64,000 bases of DNA from Alphaproteobacteria bacterium (GTDB lineage: Bacteria; Pseudomonadota; Alphaproteobacteria; GCA-2731375), in contig JAJFGG010000038.1 in assembly GCA_021776235.1 (NCBI GenBank), positions 62,001 to 126,000 of the forward strand. The letters are read 5' to 3'. The notes under the pieces were generated by a model. The model ran no database searches and was not told the origin of the DNA. It saw nothing but the letters and a program-made list of their open reading frames with translations. Below, one piece after another: positions 35,322 to 44,337 of this stretch (position 1 is its first letter; each line of letters opens with the position of its first letter). Position numbers and translations under genes: made by a program.

Positions 35322-36290
35322 CTAAAAGATTTTCGACAAATATTTCAGGCCGGTATCGGGTAAGACGGTGACAATATTTGCCGGTTGTTCGAGCCGTTCC
35401 GCCAGTTTCAGGCAGCCGAACAGGTTGGCGCCGGAACTGCCGCCGGCCAGGATGCCTTCGCTGGCCGCCAGGCGCTTGGTCATGCTGAAGGCATCATCGT
35501 CATTGAATTGCAGCATCTCATCGACGACCGTAAAGTCCATGCATCGGGCGATATGGTCTTCGCCAATACCTTCAACCTGATAGGTCCCAATTTCGCTTTC
35601 ATCGATCTGACCGGTTTTGAAATAAGTGTAGTAGATCGAGCCGATGGGGTCGGGCATCAACACCTTGATTTGGGGATTCTGTTCCTTCAGATATCGCCCG
35701 ACGCCGGTGACCGTGCCGCCGGTGCTGCCGGAGGCGACGAAATAATCGACCTTGCCGTCCATTTGCCGCCAAATCTCAGGGCCGGTGGTGAGGTAGTGCG
35801 CTTCGGCATTCTTGGGATTGTCGTATTGGTTGAGCATGAATGAATTGGCCGTCGCTGCCGCGATATCCCGCGCCCGCTGAACATAGTGATCCGGGCTGCC
35901 GGGAGCAGCATCGGTCGGGCAGACCACGATTTCGGCGCCCAGGGCGGTCAAGGCCGCCTGCTTCTCCTTTGAGACCTTGTCCGGCATGGTCAGGACGGCG
36001 CGATAGCCCTTGATTGCGGCGACCATGGCAATCGCCGCGCCGGTATTGCCCGAGGTATTTTCAATGATGGTGCCGCCTGACTGCAAGAGCCCGGTACGCT
36101 CGGCATCCTCGACAATATGGCGGACGATCCGGTCCTTGATGCTGCCGGTCGGATTAAAAAATTCCAGCTTGGCGAAAACCTTCGCCGTTTTGTCGGCAAA
36201 CAGGTTTTCTAACGCCACCAAAGGTGTGTTGCCAATCGTATCGAGAAGTTTGCCAGAGGCCGGCCGCAAATCCCTCACATTCATGCCCAT
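35322..36290 (-). CDS. PLP-dependent cysteine synthase/cystathionine beta-synthase-like enzyme
   Basis: A 322-residue fold-type II PLP enzyme. The Schiff-base Lys is in NPTGSIKDRIV (about 47), the substrate loop is NTSGNTGAAIA, and the PLP phosphate site is SGSTGGTVTG. The YQVEGIGEDHIARCMDF region, AGGSSGANL and LPDTGLKYLSKIF at the end fit the catalytic core of cystathionine beta-synthase more than CysK. It has no regulatory CBS tail. I chose the ATG at 36290 with GGAGAT ahead; a GTG at 36311 is in frame. It lies 128 bases after soxG, on the same strand, so co-expression is uncertain. Confidence 0.85.
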   Translation of the reverse strand: MGMNVRDLRPASGKLLDTIGNTPLVALENLFADKTAKVFAKLEFFNPTGSIKDRIVRHIVEDAERTGLLQSGGTIIENTSGNTGAAIAMVAAIKGYRAVLTMPDKVSKEKQAALTALGAEIVVCPTDAAPGSPDHYVQRARDIAAATANSFMLNQYDNPKNAEAHYLTTGPEIWRQMDGKVDYFVASGSTGGTVTGVGRYLKEQNPQIKVLMPDPIGSIYYTYFKTGQIDESEIGTYQVEGIGEDHIARCMDFTVVDEMLQFNDDDAFSMTKRLAASEGILAGGSSGANLFGCLKLAERLEQPANIVTVLPDTGLKYLSKIF

Positions 36291-36418
36291 ATAAATCTCC
36301 GAAACCGCCACTGCGAAAGAATCGCCGCAACCAACGATTACAGTACATAAATTTCAGAGCCATCGGCAGAATTTCACCATGAAAATACGGCTTCAGGCAT
36401 GGTTTTTGGGCGCACGCC

Positions 36419-37018
36419 CTAGCCGGCGCCGCCTATGGCAACACCAAATTCCAGCCCGGCATCCGCCAACAGGCGCCAAACGTAGTCCGCGAAGCTGCGG
36501 CCAACGTGAATATGATAGCCGCCGCCCGGTAGCGGGTGCAGCAGTATGCTGCAGCGGGCCAGTATGCTGCGGGCGCAGCGACCGGGGGCAAGGTCCGGGC
36601 CTTCGAGGTCCAGGGGACAGAGTTTACTGAGGACATCGCGGGCGCGGGGCCCGGATACGCGGATGATTTGTTGGCCGTCACCATGGTCGATGATGGCGTG
36701 ACGATGCCCGGTCAGAGCCGCGGCGAGGCGTCCATGCTCCGCCTGGCCGGTCGTGCTCTGTACGAGCCATTCACTGGGACCCAGCCAGAGGGCCGTTGCT
36801 CCCGCATGACTGTTGACGTGATTTGCAGCCAAAGGCAGATCGAAACCCATGCCGGCGCGAAAAGCCTCCAGGAAAGCCGCGTTGCCACTTTCGCCGCGCA
36901 GAATCACGGCCGGTTGATATGGCGCCGCCTGCAGGGTGACGCCGGCATCCGGACCGGTCGTTTCGCCTGCTGCCGCCAGGGCGAGATGGGCCAGGGGTTC
37001 GTGTCGGGCGCGGCTCAC
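36419..37018 (-). CDS. soxG: sarcosine oxidase gamma subunit
   Basis: A 199-residue gamma subunit of heterotetrameric sarcosine oxidase. LWLGPSEWLVQS (about 77-88) and HAIIDHGDGQQIIRVSGPRARDVLSKLCPLDL are typical of the family, which resembles part of the aminomethyltransferase fold; the chain ends in a YVWRLLADAGLEFGV helix. It overlaps the soxA stop as ATGA and is last in soxBDAG. It has no cofactor and helps assemble the complex. Confidence 0.87.
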   Translation of the reverse strand: MSRARHEPLAHLALAAAGETTGPDAGVTLQAAPYQPAVILRGESGNAAFLEAFRAGMGFDLPLAANHVNSHAGATALWLGPSEWLVQSTTGQAEHGRLAAALTGHRHAIIDHGDGQQIIRVSGPRARDVLSKLCPLDLEGPDLAPGRCARSILARCSILLHPLPGGGYHIHVGRSFADYVWRLLADAGLEFGVAIGGAG

Positions 37019-40000
37019 TTTGCGGCCTCCCCGGGATCCAGAAAGCGCGGTGCGGTCACCTGCGCCGGCACGGCGCGGCCGTCATAGGCGATGTGAATGG
37101 TCTCGCCATGGCGCCCGCGACCGCCCTGCAAGAGGGCCAGGGCGAAGGTTCGGTCCAGGTTCGGGCTGTGATAGCTCGATGTAACATGACCCAGGCCACG
37201 CTGCGGCGGCGCCGGATTATTGCCGGCAATCAATTGCGCCCCTTCGGGCACCCGATGGCCGGGATCGTCGGTCAACAGACCCACCAGTTGCGGGCGGTCC
37301 TGGCGCATTGTGTCGCTGCGGGACAGCGAGCGTTTGCCCAGGAAATCCTTTTTACTGCTGACCATGCGGCCCATGCCCAGATCATCTGGCGTGGTGGTGC
37401 CATCGGTCTCTTGCCCGACTATGATAAAGCCAACCTCGGCGCGTAACACATGCATGGCCTCGGTGCCGAACGGTGTAATGCCGTACTTTTCGCCCGCCGC
37501 CATCAAGGCTTCCCACAAGGCCAGGCCATGTCCGGCGGGTACATTTATTTCAAATGACAGCTCGCCGGTGAAGCCGATCCGGAAGATGCGCGCCTCCAGG
37601 CCTTCCAGCACGCCAGGGATTGCCACGGTTTGCCAGGTCATGTGGGGAAAGGCTTCGGCCGAGAGGTCAAAACCCGGGCACAATGACGCCATCAACCTGC
37701 GCGCATTCGGGCCGCAAAGCGCGGCGACGGCCCATTGCTCTGTACACGACGTGCAATAGACCGCCAGGTCCGGCCATTCAGTCTGCAGCCAGTTTTCCAA
37801 CCAGTCATGGACATGCGCCGCGTTGCCCGTAGTGGTGGTCATATGAAAATGGTCTTCCGCCAGGCGGGCGGTGACACCGTCATCGAAGACCATACCGTCC
37901 TCGCCCAACATCAGTCCATAGCGGCAGCCGCCCACCGCCAGGCTTTTCCAGCCATTGATGTAGATCCGGTTGAGAAATTCCGCCGCGTCCGGACCCCGGA
38001 TGTCGATCTTGCCCAAGGTTGTGGCGTCCATCAGACCCAGGCTGGTGCGCGCGGCCAGGGTCTCGCGATTGACCGCCGCCGCCATGTCTTCCCCAGCCTT
38101 CGGGTAATAATAGGGCCGATGCCATTGTCCCACCGGCTCGAACACCGCGCCGTTGGCCTGGTGCCAGCCATGCATGGGTGTACGGCGGGCCGGATCCAGC
38201 AGCGGGCCGGTCTGACCCCCCGCCAGGGCGCCGAAGGTGACCGGAGAAAAGGGCGGACGAAAGGTCGTATGACCGACCTGGGGTATGGCCACGTCCAGGG
38301 CATCAGCGACGATGCCCAGGGCATTGATATTGGACGTGCGGCCCTGATCCGTGCCCATGCCGACAGTGGTATAGCGTTTCACGTGTTCGATGGAATGGTA
38401 GCCTTCGCGGGCCGCCAGGCGCAGGTCGGCGGCAGTCACGTCCGACTGGAAATCGACAAATGCCTTGCCCCCGCTTTTGCGCCCATCCCTGCCAGGGCCC
38501 GGAATGGACCAGATCGGCCGGGGCGGGGTCGGGTCCGCTTCAACCGCGGCCACCGGCTTGCGCGGGCCGCGTCCCCGGTGCTGGTGGCCGGCGTCGTTGG
38601 CGGCGGATTTGCCAGCGCCGGCGCCCAGGGTAAGACAATCCTGCAGCATGAAATCGCCATTGGCGGCGCCCACGACCCGCACCGCCTGATGCGCCTCGCC
38701 CGGCAGAAAGCAGCCCGGCGTGCCGTCCCAGCGCAACCGCGCGCCGGATTGGGACAGCAGGTGCAGGCTGGGCGTCCAACCGCCGGAGAGGCATAAAAGA
38801 TCGCACTCGATGCGCCGTGCCAGGCCGGGCACCACGCCGTTCCCGGCCGCGTTCAATTTGCCAATTTGCACGCCGGTCACGGCATTGCGGCCCGCGACGC
38901 CGAGCACGGCCCGGTCCGCCATCACCTCAATGCCAAATCGGTCCAGTTCGGCGCGCCAGCCAAGCGGCGCCTGGGCGCGCAAATCGACAATCGCCGGCAC
39001 TTCCACGCCCGCCTGGGCCAAATCCAGAGCCACCCGGTAGGCGCTGTCATTGTTGGTGAACAGCACCGCCCGGCGGCCGGGGCGGACGCCATAGCGGTTG
39101 ATATATGTTTGCACTGCCCCCGCCCCCATGACGCCGGGGCGATCGTTATTGGCCAGCACCATGGGGCGTTCCAGGGCGCCGGTGGCAAGCACAACTTGTT
39201 TCGCCCGCACTTGCCACAGCCTTTGCCGCGGCTGGCCCTGGTCCGGTTTACTCAGGTGATCGGCCACCCGTTCCAGTAACGTCAGGGCGTTATGATCATA
39301 ATAACCGCCAACCGTCGTTCGGGGCAGCAGACGGACGTTGGCTGCCTTGGCCAGCTCCGCCTCGATCCCAGCCACCCAGGCGGTGCCGGGGCGGCCATCA
39401 ATCTGCTGGCCGTTGCCCAGCAGGGCGCCGCCAAGTTCCGTGCCCTCATCCGCCAGGATAACCCGTGCGCCGGTGCGCCCGGCCCAAAGCGCTGCCGCCA
39501 GACCGGCCGGGCCGGCGCCGACCACCAGAACGTCACAATGGGCGTATTTTTTTTCATAACGGTCTGGATCGCCGCTCTTCGCCGCCTTGCCCAGGCCCGC
39601 CATGCGCCGTATCACAGCTTCATAACTGGGCCATAGATTGGCGGGCCACATGAAGGTTTTATAATAAAAACCCGCCGGAAACAGAGGCGAGAGGCGATCA
39701 TTCAACGCCCCCAGATCAAATCTCAGGCTGGGCCAACGGTTCTGGCTTTCCGCCACCAGACCATCAAACAGAACAATCTCCGTGGCACGTACGTTCGGTT
39801 CCGCGCGCCCGCCCTGACGCAGCCGCACCAGGCCATTGGATTCTTCGCCGCCCGCCGCCATCAGGCCCCGTGGCCGGTGATACTTGAAACTGCGCCCAAC
39901 CAGACGCACACCGTTGGCCAACAAGGCCGAAGCAAGTGTGTCGCCTGGGTGGCCATACATTATTTCGTCATCAAAACGAAAACTCAGGCGCTCCGTCCGG

Positions 40001-40044
40001 TCGATGCGGCCGCCTTCCGCCAGGCGGTTGATTGCCTGCCTCAT
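37015..40044 (-). CDS. soxA: sarcosine oxidase alpha subunit
   Basis: A 1009-residue alpha subunit. The N-terminal ferredoxin-like domain (RFDDEIMYGHPGDTLASALLANGV) leads to an NAD-binding Rossmann unit with VVGAGPAGLAAALWAGRTGA at about 180 and further FAD/NAD sites. The C-terminal third (about 620-1000) is a GCV_T-like aminomethyltransferase domain with LGLMDATTLGKIDIRGPDA, FRIGFTGELSFEINVP and a GCVT_C end, expected to bind tetrahydrofolate and accept the one-carbon unit of sarcosine. Start ATG overlaps soxD, stop overlaps soxG, both as ATGA. Confidence 0.94.
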   Translation of the reverse strand: MRQAINRLAEGGRIDRTERLSFRFDDEIMYGHPGDTLASALLANGVRLVGRSFKYHRPRGLMAAGGEESNGLVRLRQGGRAEPNVRATEIVLFDGLVAESQNRWPSLRFDLGALNDRLSPLFPAGFYYKTFMWPANLWPSYEAVIRRMAGLGKAAKSGDPDRYEKKYAHCDVLVVGAGPAGLAAALWAGRTGARVILADEGTELGGALLGNGQQIDGRPGTAWVAGIEAELAKAANVRLLPRTTVGGYYDHNALTLLERVADHLSKPDQGQPRQRLWQVRAKQVVLATGALERPMVLANNDRPGVMGAGAVQTYINRYGVRPGRRAVLFTNNDSAYRVALDLAQAGVEVPAIVDLRAQAPLGWRAELDRFGIEVMADRAVLGVAGRNAVTGVQIGKLNAAGNGVVPGLARRIECDLLCLSGGWTPSLHLLSQSGARLRWDGTPGCFLPGEAHQAVRVVGAANGDFMLQDCLTLGAGAGKSAANDAGHQHRGRGPRKPVAAVEADPTPPRPIWSIPGPGRDGRKSGGKAFVDFQSDVTAADLRLAAREGYHSIEHVKRYTTVGMGTDQGRTSNINALGIVADALDVAIPQVGHTTFRPPFSPVTFGALAGGQTGPLLDPARRTPMHGWHQANGAVFEPVGQWHRPYYYPKAGEDMAAAVNRETLAARTSLGLMDATTLGKIDIRGPDAAEFLNRIYINGWKSLAVGGCRYGLMLGEDGMVFDDGVTARLAEDHFHMTTTTGNAAHVHDWLENWLQTEWPDLAVYCTSCTEQWAVAALCGPNARRLMASLCPGFDLSAEAFPHMTWQTVAIPGVLEGLEARIFRIGFTGELSFEINVPAGHGLALWEALMAAGEKYGITPFGTEAMHVLRAEVGFIIVGQETDGTTTPDDLGMGRMVSSKKDFLGKRSLSRSDTMRQDRPQLVGLLTDDPGHRVPEGAQLIAGNNPAPPQRGLGHVTSSYHSPNLDRTFALALLQGGRGRHGETIHIAYDGRAVPAQVTAPRFLDPGEAAK

Positions 40045-40322
40045 TCGGGCAATTCCGGCCTGTCGTCGCCAACCTGATAGCTGGCCAGGATTTCGTGGGT
40101 AACCGTACTGCGGGCCACGTTGAACCAGCGGCCGCAGCCATGGGCATGGCGCCAGCGTTCGAAATGGATACCTTTCTCGTTGCGCCGCATAAAGACGTAA
40201 TCGCCCCAGGCCCGGTCATCCAGCTCTTCCGGTACCAGGGGGCGGACAATATCCCCCTCGCCGCCGCAGGCGAATTCCTCTTCGGAACGGTCCCCGCACC
40301 ATGGACACTGCAGTAGCAACAT
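40041..40322 (-). CDS. soxD: sarcosine oxidase delta subunit
   Basis: A 93-residue zinc-binding subunit. CPWCGDRSEEEFACGGEG supplies the Cys pair and a third Cys, and HAHGCGRWFNVARSTVTHEI gives the His/Cys region that completes the site. It overlaps soxA by four bases and lies 28 bases after soxB. It caps the complex and holds no catalytic residue. The length matches the family (about 90-100). Confidence 0.92.
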   Translation of the reverse strand: MLLLQCPWCGDRSEEEFACGGEGDIVRPLVPEELDDRAWGDYVFMRRNEKGIHFERWRHAHGCGRWFNVARSTVTHEILASYQVGDDRPELPE

Positions 40323-40350
40323 TAGTACCCCCTATCAGCGCCGCTCGGCA

Positions 40351-41601
40351 TTAATGCGCCACTGCCGCGGCGCCGTGTTCGGCCACCAGGGCGCCGCTGT
40401 AGAAACGCTCCAGCGCAAAGGGCGCATTCAGGGAATGGGCCTCGCCCTTGGCCAGGGTGTGGGCGAACAGATGGCCCGATCCCGGCGTTGCCTTGAAGCC
40501 GCCGGTGCCCCAGCCGCAATTGAAATACAATCCCGCCACCGGCGTAGCGCTGATGATCGGGCTGGCGTCCGGGCAAATGTCGACGATGCCGGCCCATTGC
40601 CGCATCATTTTCAGGCGGGATGTGATGGGGAACAATTCGACGACGGCGCGGATGGTTTCCTCGATCACCGGCAGGCTGCCGCGCTGGGCATAGGAGCTAT
40701 AGCCGTCGATACCGGCCCCGATAACAAGCTCGCCCTTGTCCGACTGGCTCATATAGCCATGCACCTTGTTGGACATCACCACCGTCGGCATGATCGGTTT
40801 CACGGGTTCCGACACCAGGGCCTGCAGGGGATGGCTTTCCAGCGGCAGACGCAACCCGGCCATGGTGGCCAGGACCGAGGAATGACCCGCTGCCACGACG
40901 CCGACCCGTGCGGCGCCAATATCGCCCTGGCTGGTCTGCACCCCTTCGATGCGGCCTTGCCGCATGGTGAAGCCGGTGACCTGGCAATTCTGGATGATAT
41001 CCACGCCCAGGCCGTCGGCGGCGCGGGCATAACCCCAGGCCACCGCGTCATGGCGGGCCACACCGCCGCGCCGTTGCAGGGTCCCGCCCAGGATGGGATA
41101 GCGCATGTTGGGATCCAGGTTCAGGATTGGGCAAAGCTCACTTAACTGGGCCGGCGTCACCCATTCCGCATCGACCCCGGCCAATTGGTTGGCATAGATG
41201 CGCCGGTGCAACTCCCGCGCCTCGTGGTGGTCATGGGCCAGATTGATCACACCGCGCGGCGAGTACATGACGTTGAAATTCAGTTCCTGGCTCAAGCCTT
41301 CCCACAGATTGAGGGCGTGGTCATAGATTGCGGCGCTTTCCGGATTAAGATAGTTGGAGCGGACAATGGTGGTATTGCGCCCCGTATTGCCGCCGCCGAT
41401 CCAGCCCTTTTCCAACACCGCGACGTTGTTCATGCCGTGCTGTTTGGCCAGATAATAGGCCGTCGCCAGGCCATGGCCGCCGCCACCGACGATGATCGCG
41501 TCATAGGATGGGCGCGGGGCCGGGCTGCGCCAGGCGCGCGGCCAGTGGCGGTGCCGTTGCAACGCATTGCGCCCAAGGGCGAAGATCGAATACTTTGCCA
41601 T
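40351..41601 (-). CDS. soxB: sarcosine oxidase beta subunit
   Basis: A 416-residue FAD/FMN subunit that oxidises sarcosine (N-methylglycine) to glycine and formaldehyde or methylene-THF, producing H2O2. The FAD Rossmann motif is [18 protein letters not shown] (about 34-51), followed by [40 protein letters not shown] holds the His expected to bind FMN covalently (about residue 180). [15 protein letters not shown] is the C-terminal flavin loop. I chose the ATG at 41601 ([14 protein letters not shown]); the longer frame to 41667 runs into the divergent promoter. First gene of soxBDAG. Confidence 0.94.
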   Translation of the reverse strand: MAKYSIFALGRNALQRHRHWPRAWRSPAPRPSYDAIIVGGGGHGLATAYYLAKQHGMNNVAVLEKGWIGGGNTGRNTTIVRSNYLNPESAAIYDHALNLWEGLSQELNFNVMYSPRGVINLAHDHHEARELHRRIYANQLAGVDAEWVTPAQLSELCPILNLDPNMRYPILGGTLQRRGGVARHDAVAWGYARAADGLGVDIIQNCQVTGFTMRQGRIEGVQTSQGDIGAARVGVVAAGHSSVLATMAGLRLPLESHPLQALVSEPVKPIMPTVVMSNKVHGYMSQSDKGELVIGAGIDGYSSYAQRGSLPVIEETIRAVVELFPITSRLKMMRQWAGIVDICPDASPIISATPVAGLYFNCGWGTGGFKATPGSGHLFAHTLAKGEAHSLNAPFALERFYSGALVAEHGAAAVAH

Positions 41602-41682
41602 GCCTTCGGTTTGCCACACAGAAATGAGCCTGGGGCATGTTATAGCGTGTAGCCAATCCAACGGCACCTAGAAAGGCGGACG

Positions 41683-42468
41683 ATGAGCAACAATTCAATT
41701 TTTATGACGAAAAATGGCGAAATCGCGGAAATAATTCTCAACCGGCCGGAGAAACTGAACGCCCTGGACAGCGAGGTCTGGCAGGGCATCATCGAGCTGT
41801 TTGGCGAGGCCGGCGCCGATGACGGCATCAAGGTGGTGATCCTGCGCAGCAGCGCCGATCGCGCCTTCGCCGCCGGCGCGGATATTTCGGAATTTCCCAT
41901 CGTGCACGCCACGGCGGAAAGCGCGGCGGCCTATCATGACAAGATCCGCACCGCCTATGACGCCATCGCCGACATAGACAAGCCGACCATCGCCATGATC
42001 CGCGGCGTGTGTTTCGGCGGTGGCTGCGCCATCGCCCTGAATTGCGATCTGCGCTATGCCGACACCACGGCGCGCTTCTGCATTCCCCCGGCGCGCCTGG
42101 GCATCGCCTACAGCCTGTTGGAAACCAAGCGCCTGTCCGACCTGATCGGCCCCTCGCGGGCCAAGGAAATGCTGATGGGCGCCAAAGTGATCGAGGCGCA
42201 GGAGGCCCTGGCGATCGGCCTGGCTACCCGCCTGTTCGCGCCGGAAGAACTTGAGGCAGGCACCCAGGACTTTGCGCAAAACTTGTGCAATCTGTCGCAA
42301 TTCACCATCCGCGCGGTGAAGACCATGGTCAGCGAAATCAGCGGCGGCGCGACCGACGAGACCGAAACCTCGCACCGCCTGCGCGCCGAAGGCTTCCAGG
42401 GAGCCGACTACCGCGAGGGCCGCGACGCCTTCCTGGAAAAACGCCAAGCCAAGTTTACCTATAGATAG
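41683..42468 (+). CDS. enoyl-CoA hydratase/isomerase family protein lacking the usual Glu pair
   Basis: A 261-residue crotonase. The CoA/oxyanion motif is FAAGADISEFP (about 63-73) and RGVCFGGGCAIALNCDLRYAD supplies the second oxyanion loop. The two catalytic glutamates of classical hydratases would fall in GGGC-A-IA (Ala instead of Glu) and CIPPARLGIAY (Pro instead of Glu), so hydration is unlikely by that mechanism. A subfamily with IPPARLG exists in proteobacteria and is often called enoyl-CoA hydratase. AGGCGGA precedes the ATG. It is divergent from soxB across 81 bases. Confidence 0.85.
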   Translation: MSNNSIFMTKNGEIAEIILNRPEKLNALDSEVWQGIIELFGEAGADDGIKVVILRSSADRAFAAGADISEFPIVHATAESAAAYHDKIRTAYDAIADIDKPTIAMIRGVCFGGGCAIALNCDLRYADTTARFCIPPARLGIAYSLLETKRLSDLIGPSRAKEMLMGAKVIEAQEALAIGLATRLFAPEELEAGTQDFAQNLCNLSQFTIRAVKTMVSEISGGATDETETSHRLRAEGFQGADYREGRDAFLEKRQAKFTYR

Positions 42469-42469
42469 A

Positions 42470-42495
42470 CCTAATTCGATAATTATCGAATTAGG
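42470..42495. repeat. perfect 26-base palindrome between convergent genes
   Basis: CCTAATTCGATAA at 42470-42482 is followed immediately by TTATCGAATTAGG at 42483-42495, a perfect inverted repeat with no spacer. It fills almost all of the 28 bases between the crotonase stop and the amidase stop. It is AT-rich against its surroundings, so it may act as a bidirectional terminator or protein-binding site. Confidence 0.8.
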
Positions 42496-42496
42496 G

Positions 42497-43951
42497 TTAG
42501 TCGTAACCGGGCGGGGGGCGAAAGCCGAAGATTTCCGCTGATGTCAGGCGGCAGAATTCGATCGCTGTCTTGTCCTCGCCTTCCGCCGCTACCGCCTGCA
42601 GGCCCAGGGGCAGACCCTCGGGACTGTGACCGGCGGGGGCGACGGTGGAGGGCAGAAAGACCATGTTGGGGTAGCCGGCCCAGAACATCTGCTCGACGCC
42701 CAATTGCTGTTTGCCATTCACCGTGATGGTGCGGTCCTGGCGCTCGCCGGCCTGATCATGGGGCCAGGCGGCGGATGTGGCGGCCGGGCACAGCAGGATG
42801 TCCCATTGCTTGAAGAAATCCGCCCAGGCGTGGCGCATGATCTCGCGCTCGTTGTCCAGGACCAGCCATTCCCGATGTGGCAGCAGTACGCCCCGCGCCA
42901 TGCGGGCCAGATAACTGCTGTCATCGACCGTTCCGTCGGCAGCGACTTGGGCAAAATAGGCAAGCTGTTCCTCGGTGGCGCTGCGCGAGGTCGCGGCCCG
43001 CAAAATAGTGATATAGACCTCGAAAGCGCGGGCCGTATCCACATCCGGCCGGGCGCTGTCGCTGACCGTGGCACCGGCCTTGGCCAGGGCATCCGCCACC
43101 CCCTGCAGACAATCCTGATAGGCCTGATCAACCTCCGCCGCCGGATCGCTCAACATCACCGCCACCTTGAAATCCTTCAGGGCGGTCTTGCGCGGGCCTG
43201 GCAATTGCAGCCGCCAGGCGGTCCCTGCGAACTGGTTCGGCCCGGCCGTGATATCCAGGGACAGGGCCAGGTCCTCGGCGCTGCGCGCCAGCGGCCCGAC
43301 CACGGCAATATCCGCCTGGCTGAAACTGCCCGGCAGGGACTGGCCGTCACCAGGTACGATGCCAAAGGTCGCCTTGTGCCCAAAGACGCCGCAGTAATGG
43401 GCCGGATTGCGGATCGAGGCGCCGATGTCGCTGCCCGCGTCCAGGCCGGTCAACCCAGCCGCCAATGCCGCCGCCGAGCCGCCTGACGAGCCCCCCGGCG
43501 TCAGTTTCAGGTCCCAGGGATTGTTGGTGGTGCCGTAGATCTCGTTGAAGGACTGCCAATCGGCCAGATTGATGGGCACGTTGGTCTTACCAAAGATCAC
43601 GGCGCCGGCGCCCAGCAGGCTATCCACATAATGGGCATTGCTGTCGGGAATGTTGTCCTTCAATTCGGGCTTGCCCCAGGTTGTCGGGCTGCCGGCGAAA
43701 TTGAAGGATTCCTTTATGGTCATGGGCAGCCCGTGCAACGGCCCCCAGTCTTCACCCTGGGCCAGCGCCTCGTCCGCCGCCCCGGCCCGGGCCCGGGCGC
43801 CGTCGGGGTCCATCCAGATGATGGCGTTGAGGGCCGGGTTATAGCGGTCCACCCGGTCCAGGAAATGATCCAGCAGCTCGACGCAGCCGATTTCGCGGGC
43901 CTTGATCTTGGCCACCAGCTGAGTGGCGCTGGCGTAATGTAGTTCGGACAT
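42497..43951 (-). CDS. amidase signature family hydrolase
   Basis: A 484-residue amidase (AS family). The Lys of the Ser-cisSer-Lys triad is in LPMTIKESFNFAG (about 80), and GGSSGGSAAALAAGLTGLDAG with SDIGASIRNPAHYCG holds the two Ser. PYLP-like specificity loops follow. AS hydrolases cut amide bonds from simple amides to Asn/Gln-tRNA; the C-terminal region lacks GatA-specific traits and no gatB/gatC is near, so this is a general amidase. ATG at 43951. It is the end of the guaA-CMD-amidase run, 40 bases after the CMD gene. Confidence 0.9.
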   Translation of the reverse strand: MSELHYASATQLVAKIKAREIGCVELLDHFLDRVDRYNPALNAIIWMDPDGARARAGAADEALAQGEDWGPLHGLPMTIKESFNFAGSPTTWGKPELKDNIPDSNAHYVDSLLGAGAVIFGKTNVPINLADWQSFNEIYGTTNNPWDLKLTPGGSSGGSAAALAAGLTGLDAGSDIGASIRNPAHYCGVFGHKATFGIVPGDGQSLPGSFSQADIAVVGPLARSAEDLALSLDITAGPNQFAGTAWRLQLPGPRKTALKDFKVAVMLSDPAAEVDQAYQDCLQGVADALAKAGATVSDSARPDVDTARAFEVYITILRAATSRSATEEQLAYFAQVAADGTVDDSSYLARMARGVLLPHREWLVLDNEREIMRHAWADFFKQWDILLCPAATSAAWPHDQAGERQDRTITVNGKQQLGVEQMFWAGYPNMVFLPSTVAPAGHSPEGLPLGLQAVAAEGEDKTAIEFCRLTSAEIFGFRPPPGYD

Positions 43952-43991
43952 ATGGATCGCTCCTGCGAAAAAAGGCGAGGATGGCGTGATG

Positions 43992-44321
43992 CTACGCCTC
44001 GCGGCCGGCGAAGACGTCCTTGGCGATGGCGGCGGCCGTCATCGCCGTGGGCCAGCCGGAATAGAAAGCCAAGTGAGTTATGGTTTCGATAATCTCCTCC
44101 TGGGTGACGCCGTTGTCCAGAGCCCGGCCCAGATGGCCGACCAGTTGCCGCTCCCGGCCCATGGCGATCAGCGCGGCGAGGGTGATCAGGCTGCGGTCCC
44201 GTTTCGAAAGCTGTTCCCGTTCCCAGACATCGCCGTAGATCACCTCTTCGGTCAGTTCAATCAGCTTTGGCGCCGTCGCGCGGATCTGGTCACGTACGTT
44301 GGGCGCAGGTGTTTTGCTCAT
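43992..44321 (-). CDS. carboxymuconolactone decarboxylase family protein
   Basis: A 109-residue CMD-fold protein. REQLSKRDRSLITLAALIAMGRERQLVGHLGRALDNGVTQEEI and ETITHLAFYSGWPTAMTAAAIAKDVF are the helical motifs shared with PcaC and AhpD. There is no Cys pair, so it is not an AhpD-type peroxidase; the YSGWP region fits the decarboxylase-like subgroup of Rhodospirillales. It lies 16 bases after guaA. No protocatechuate pathway is seen near. Confidence 0.85.
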   Translation of the reverse strand: MSKTPAPNVRDQIRATAPKLIELTEEVIYGDVWEREQLSKRDRSLITLAALIAMGRERQLVGHLGRALDNGVTQEEIIETITHLAFYSGWPTAMTAAAIAKDVFAGREA

Positions 44322-44337
44322 GGTGTCCCCATTGCTG

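Noticed and set aside
37735-38796. 353-residue plus-strand frame
   Set aside because: Opposite soxA, a complete well-conserved subunit.
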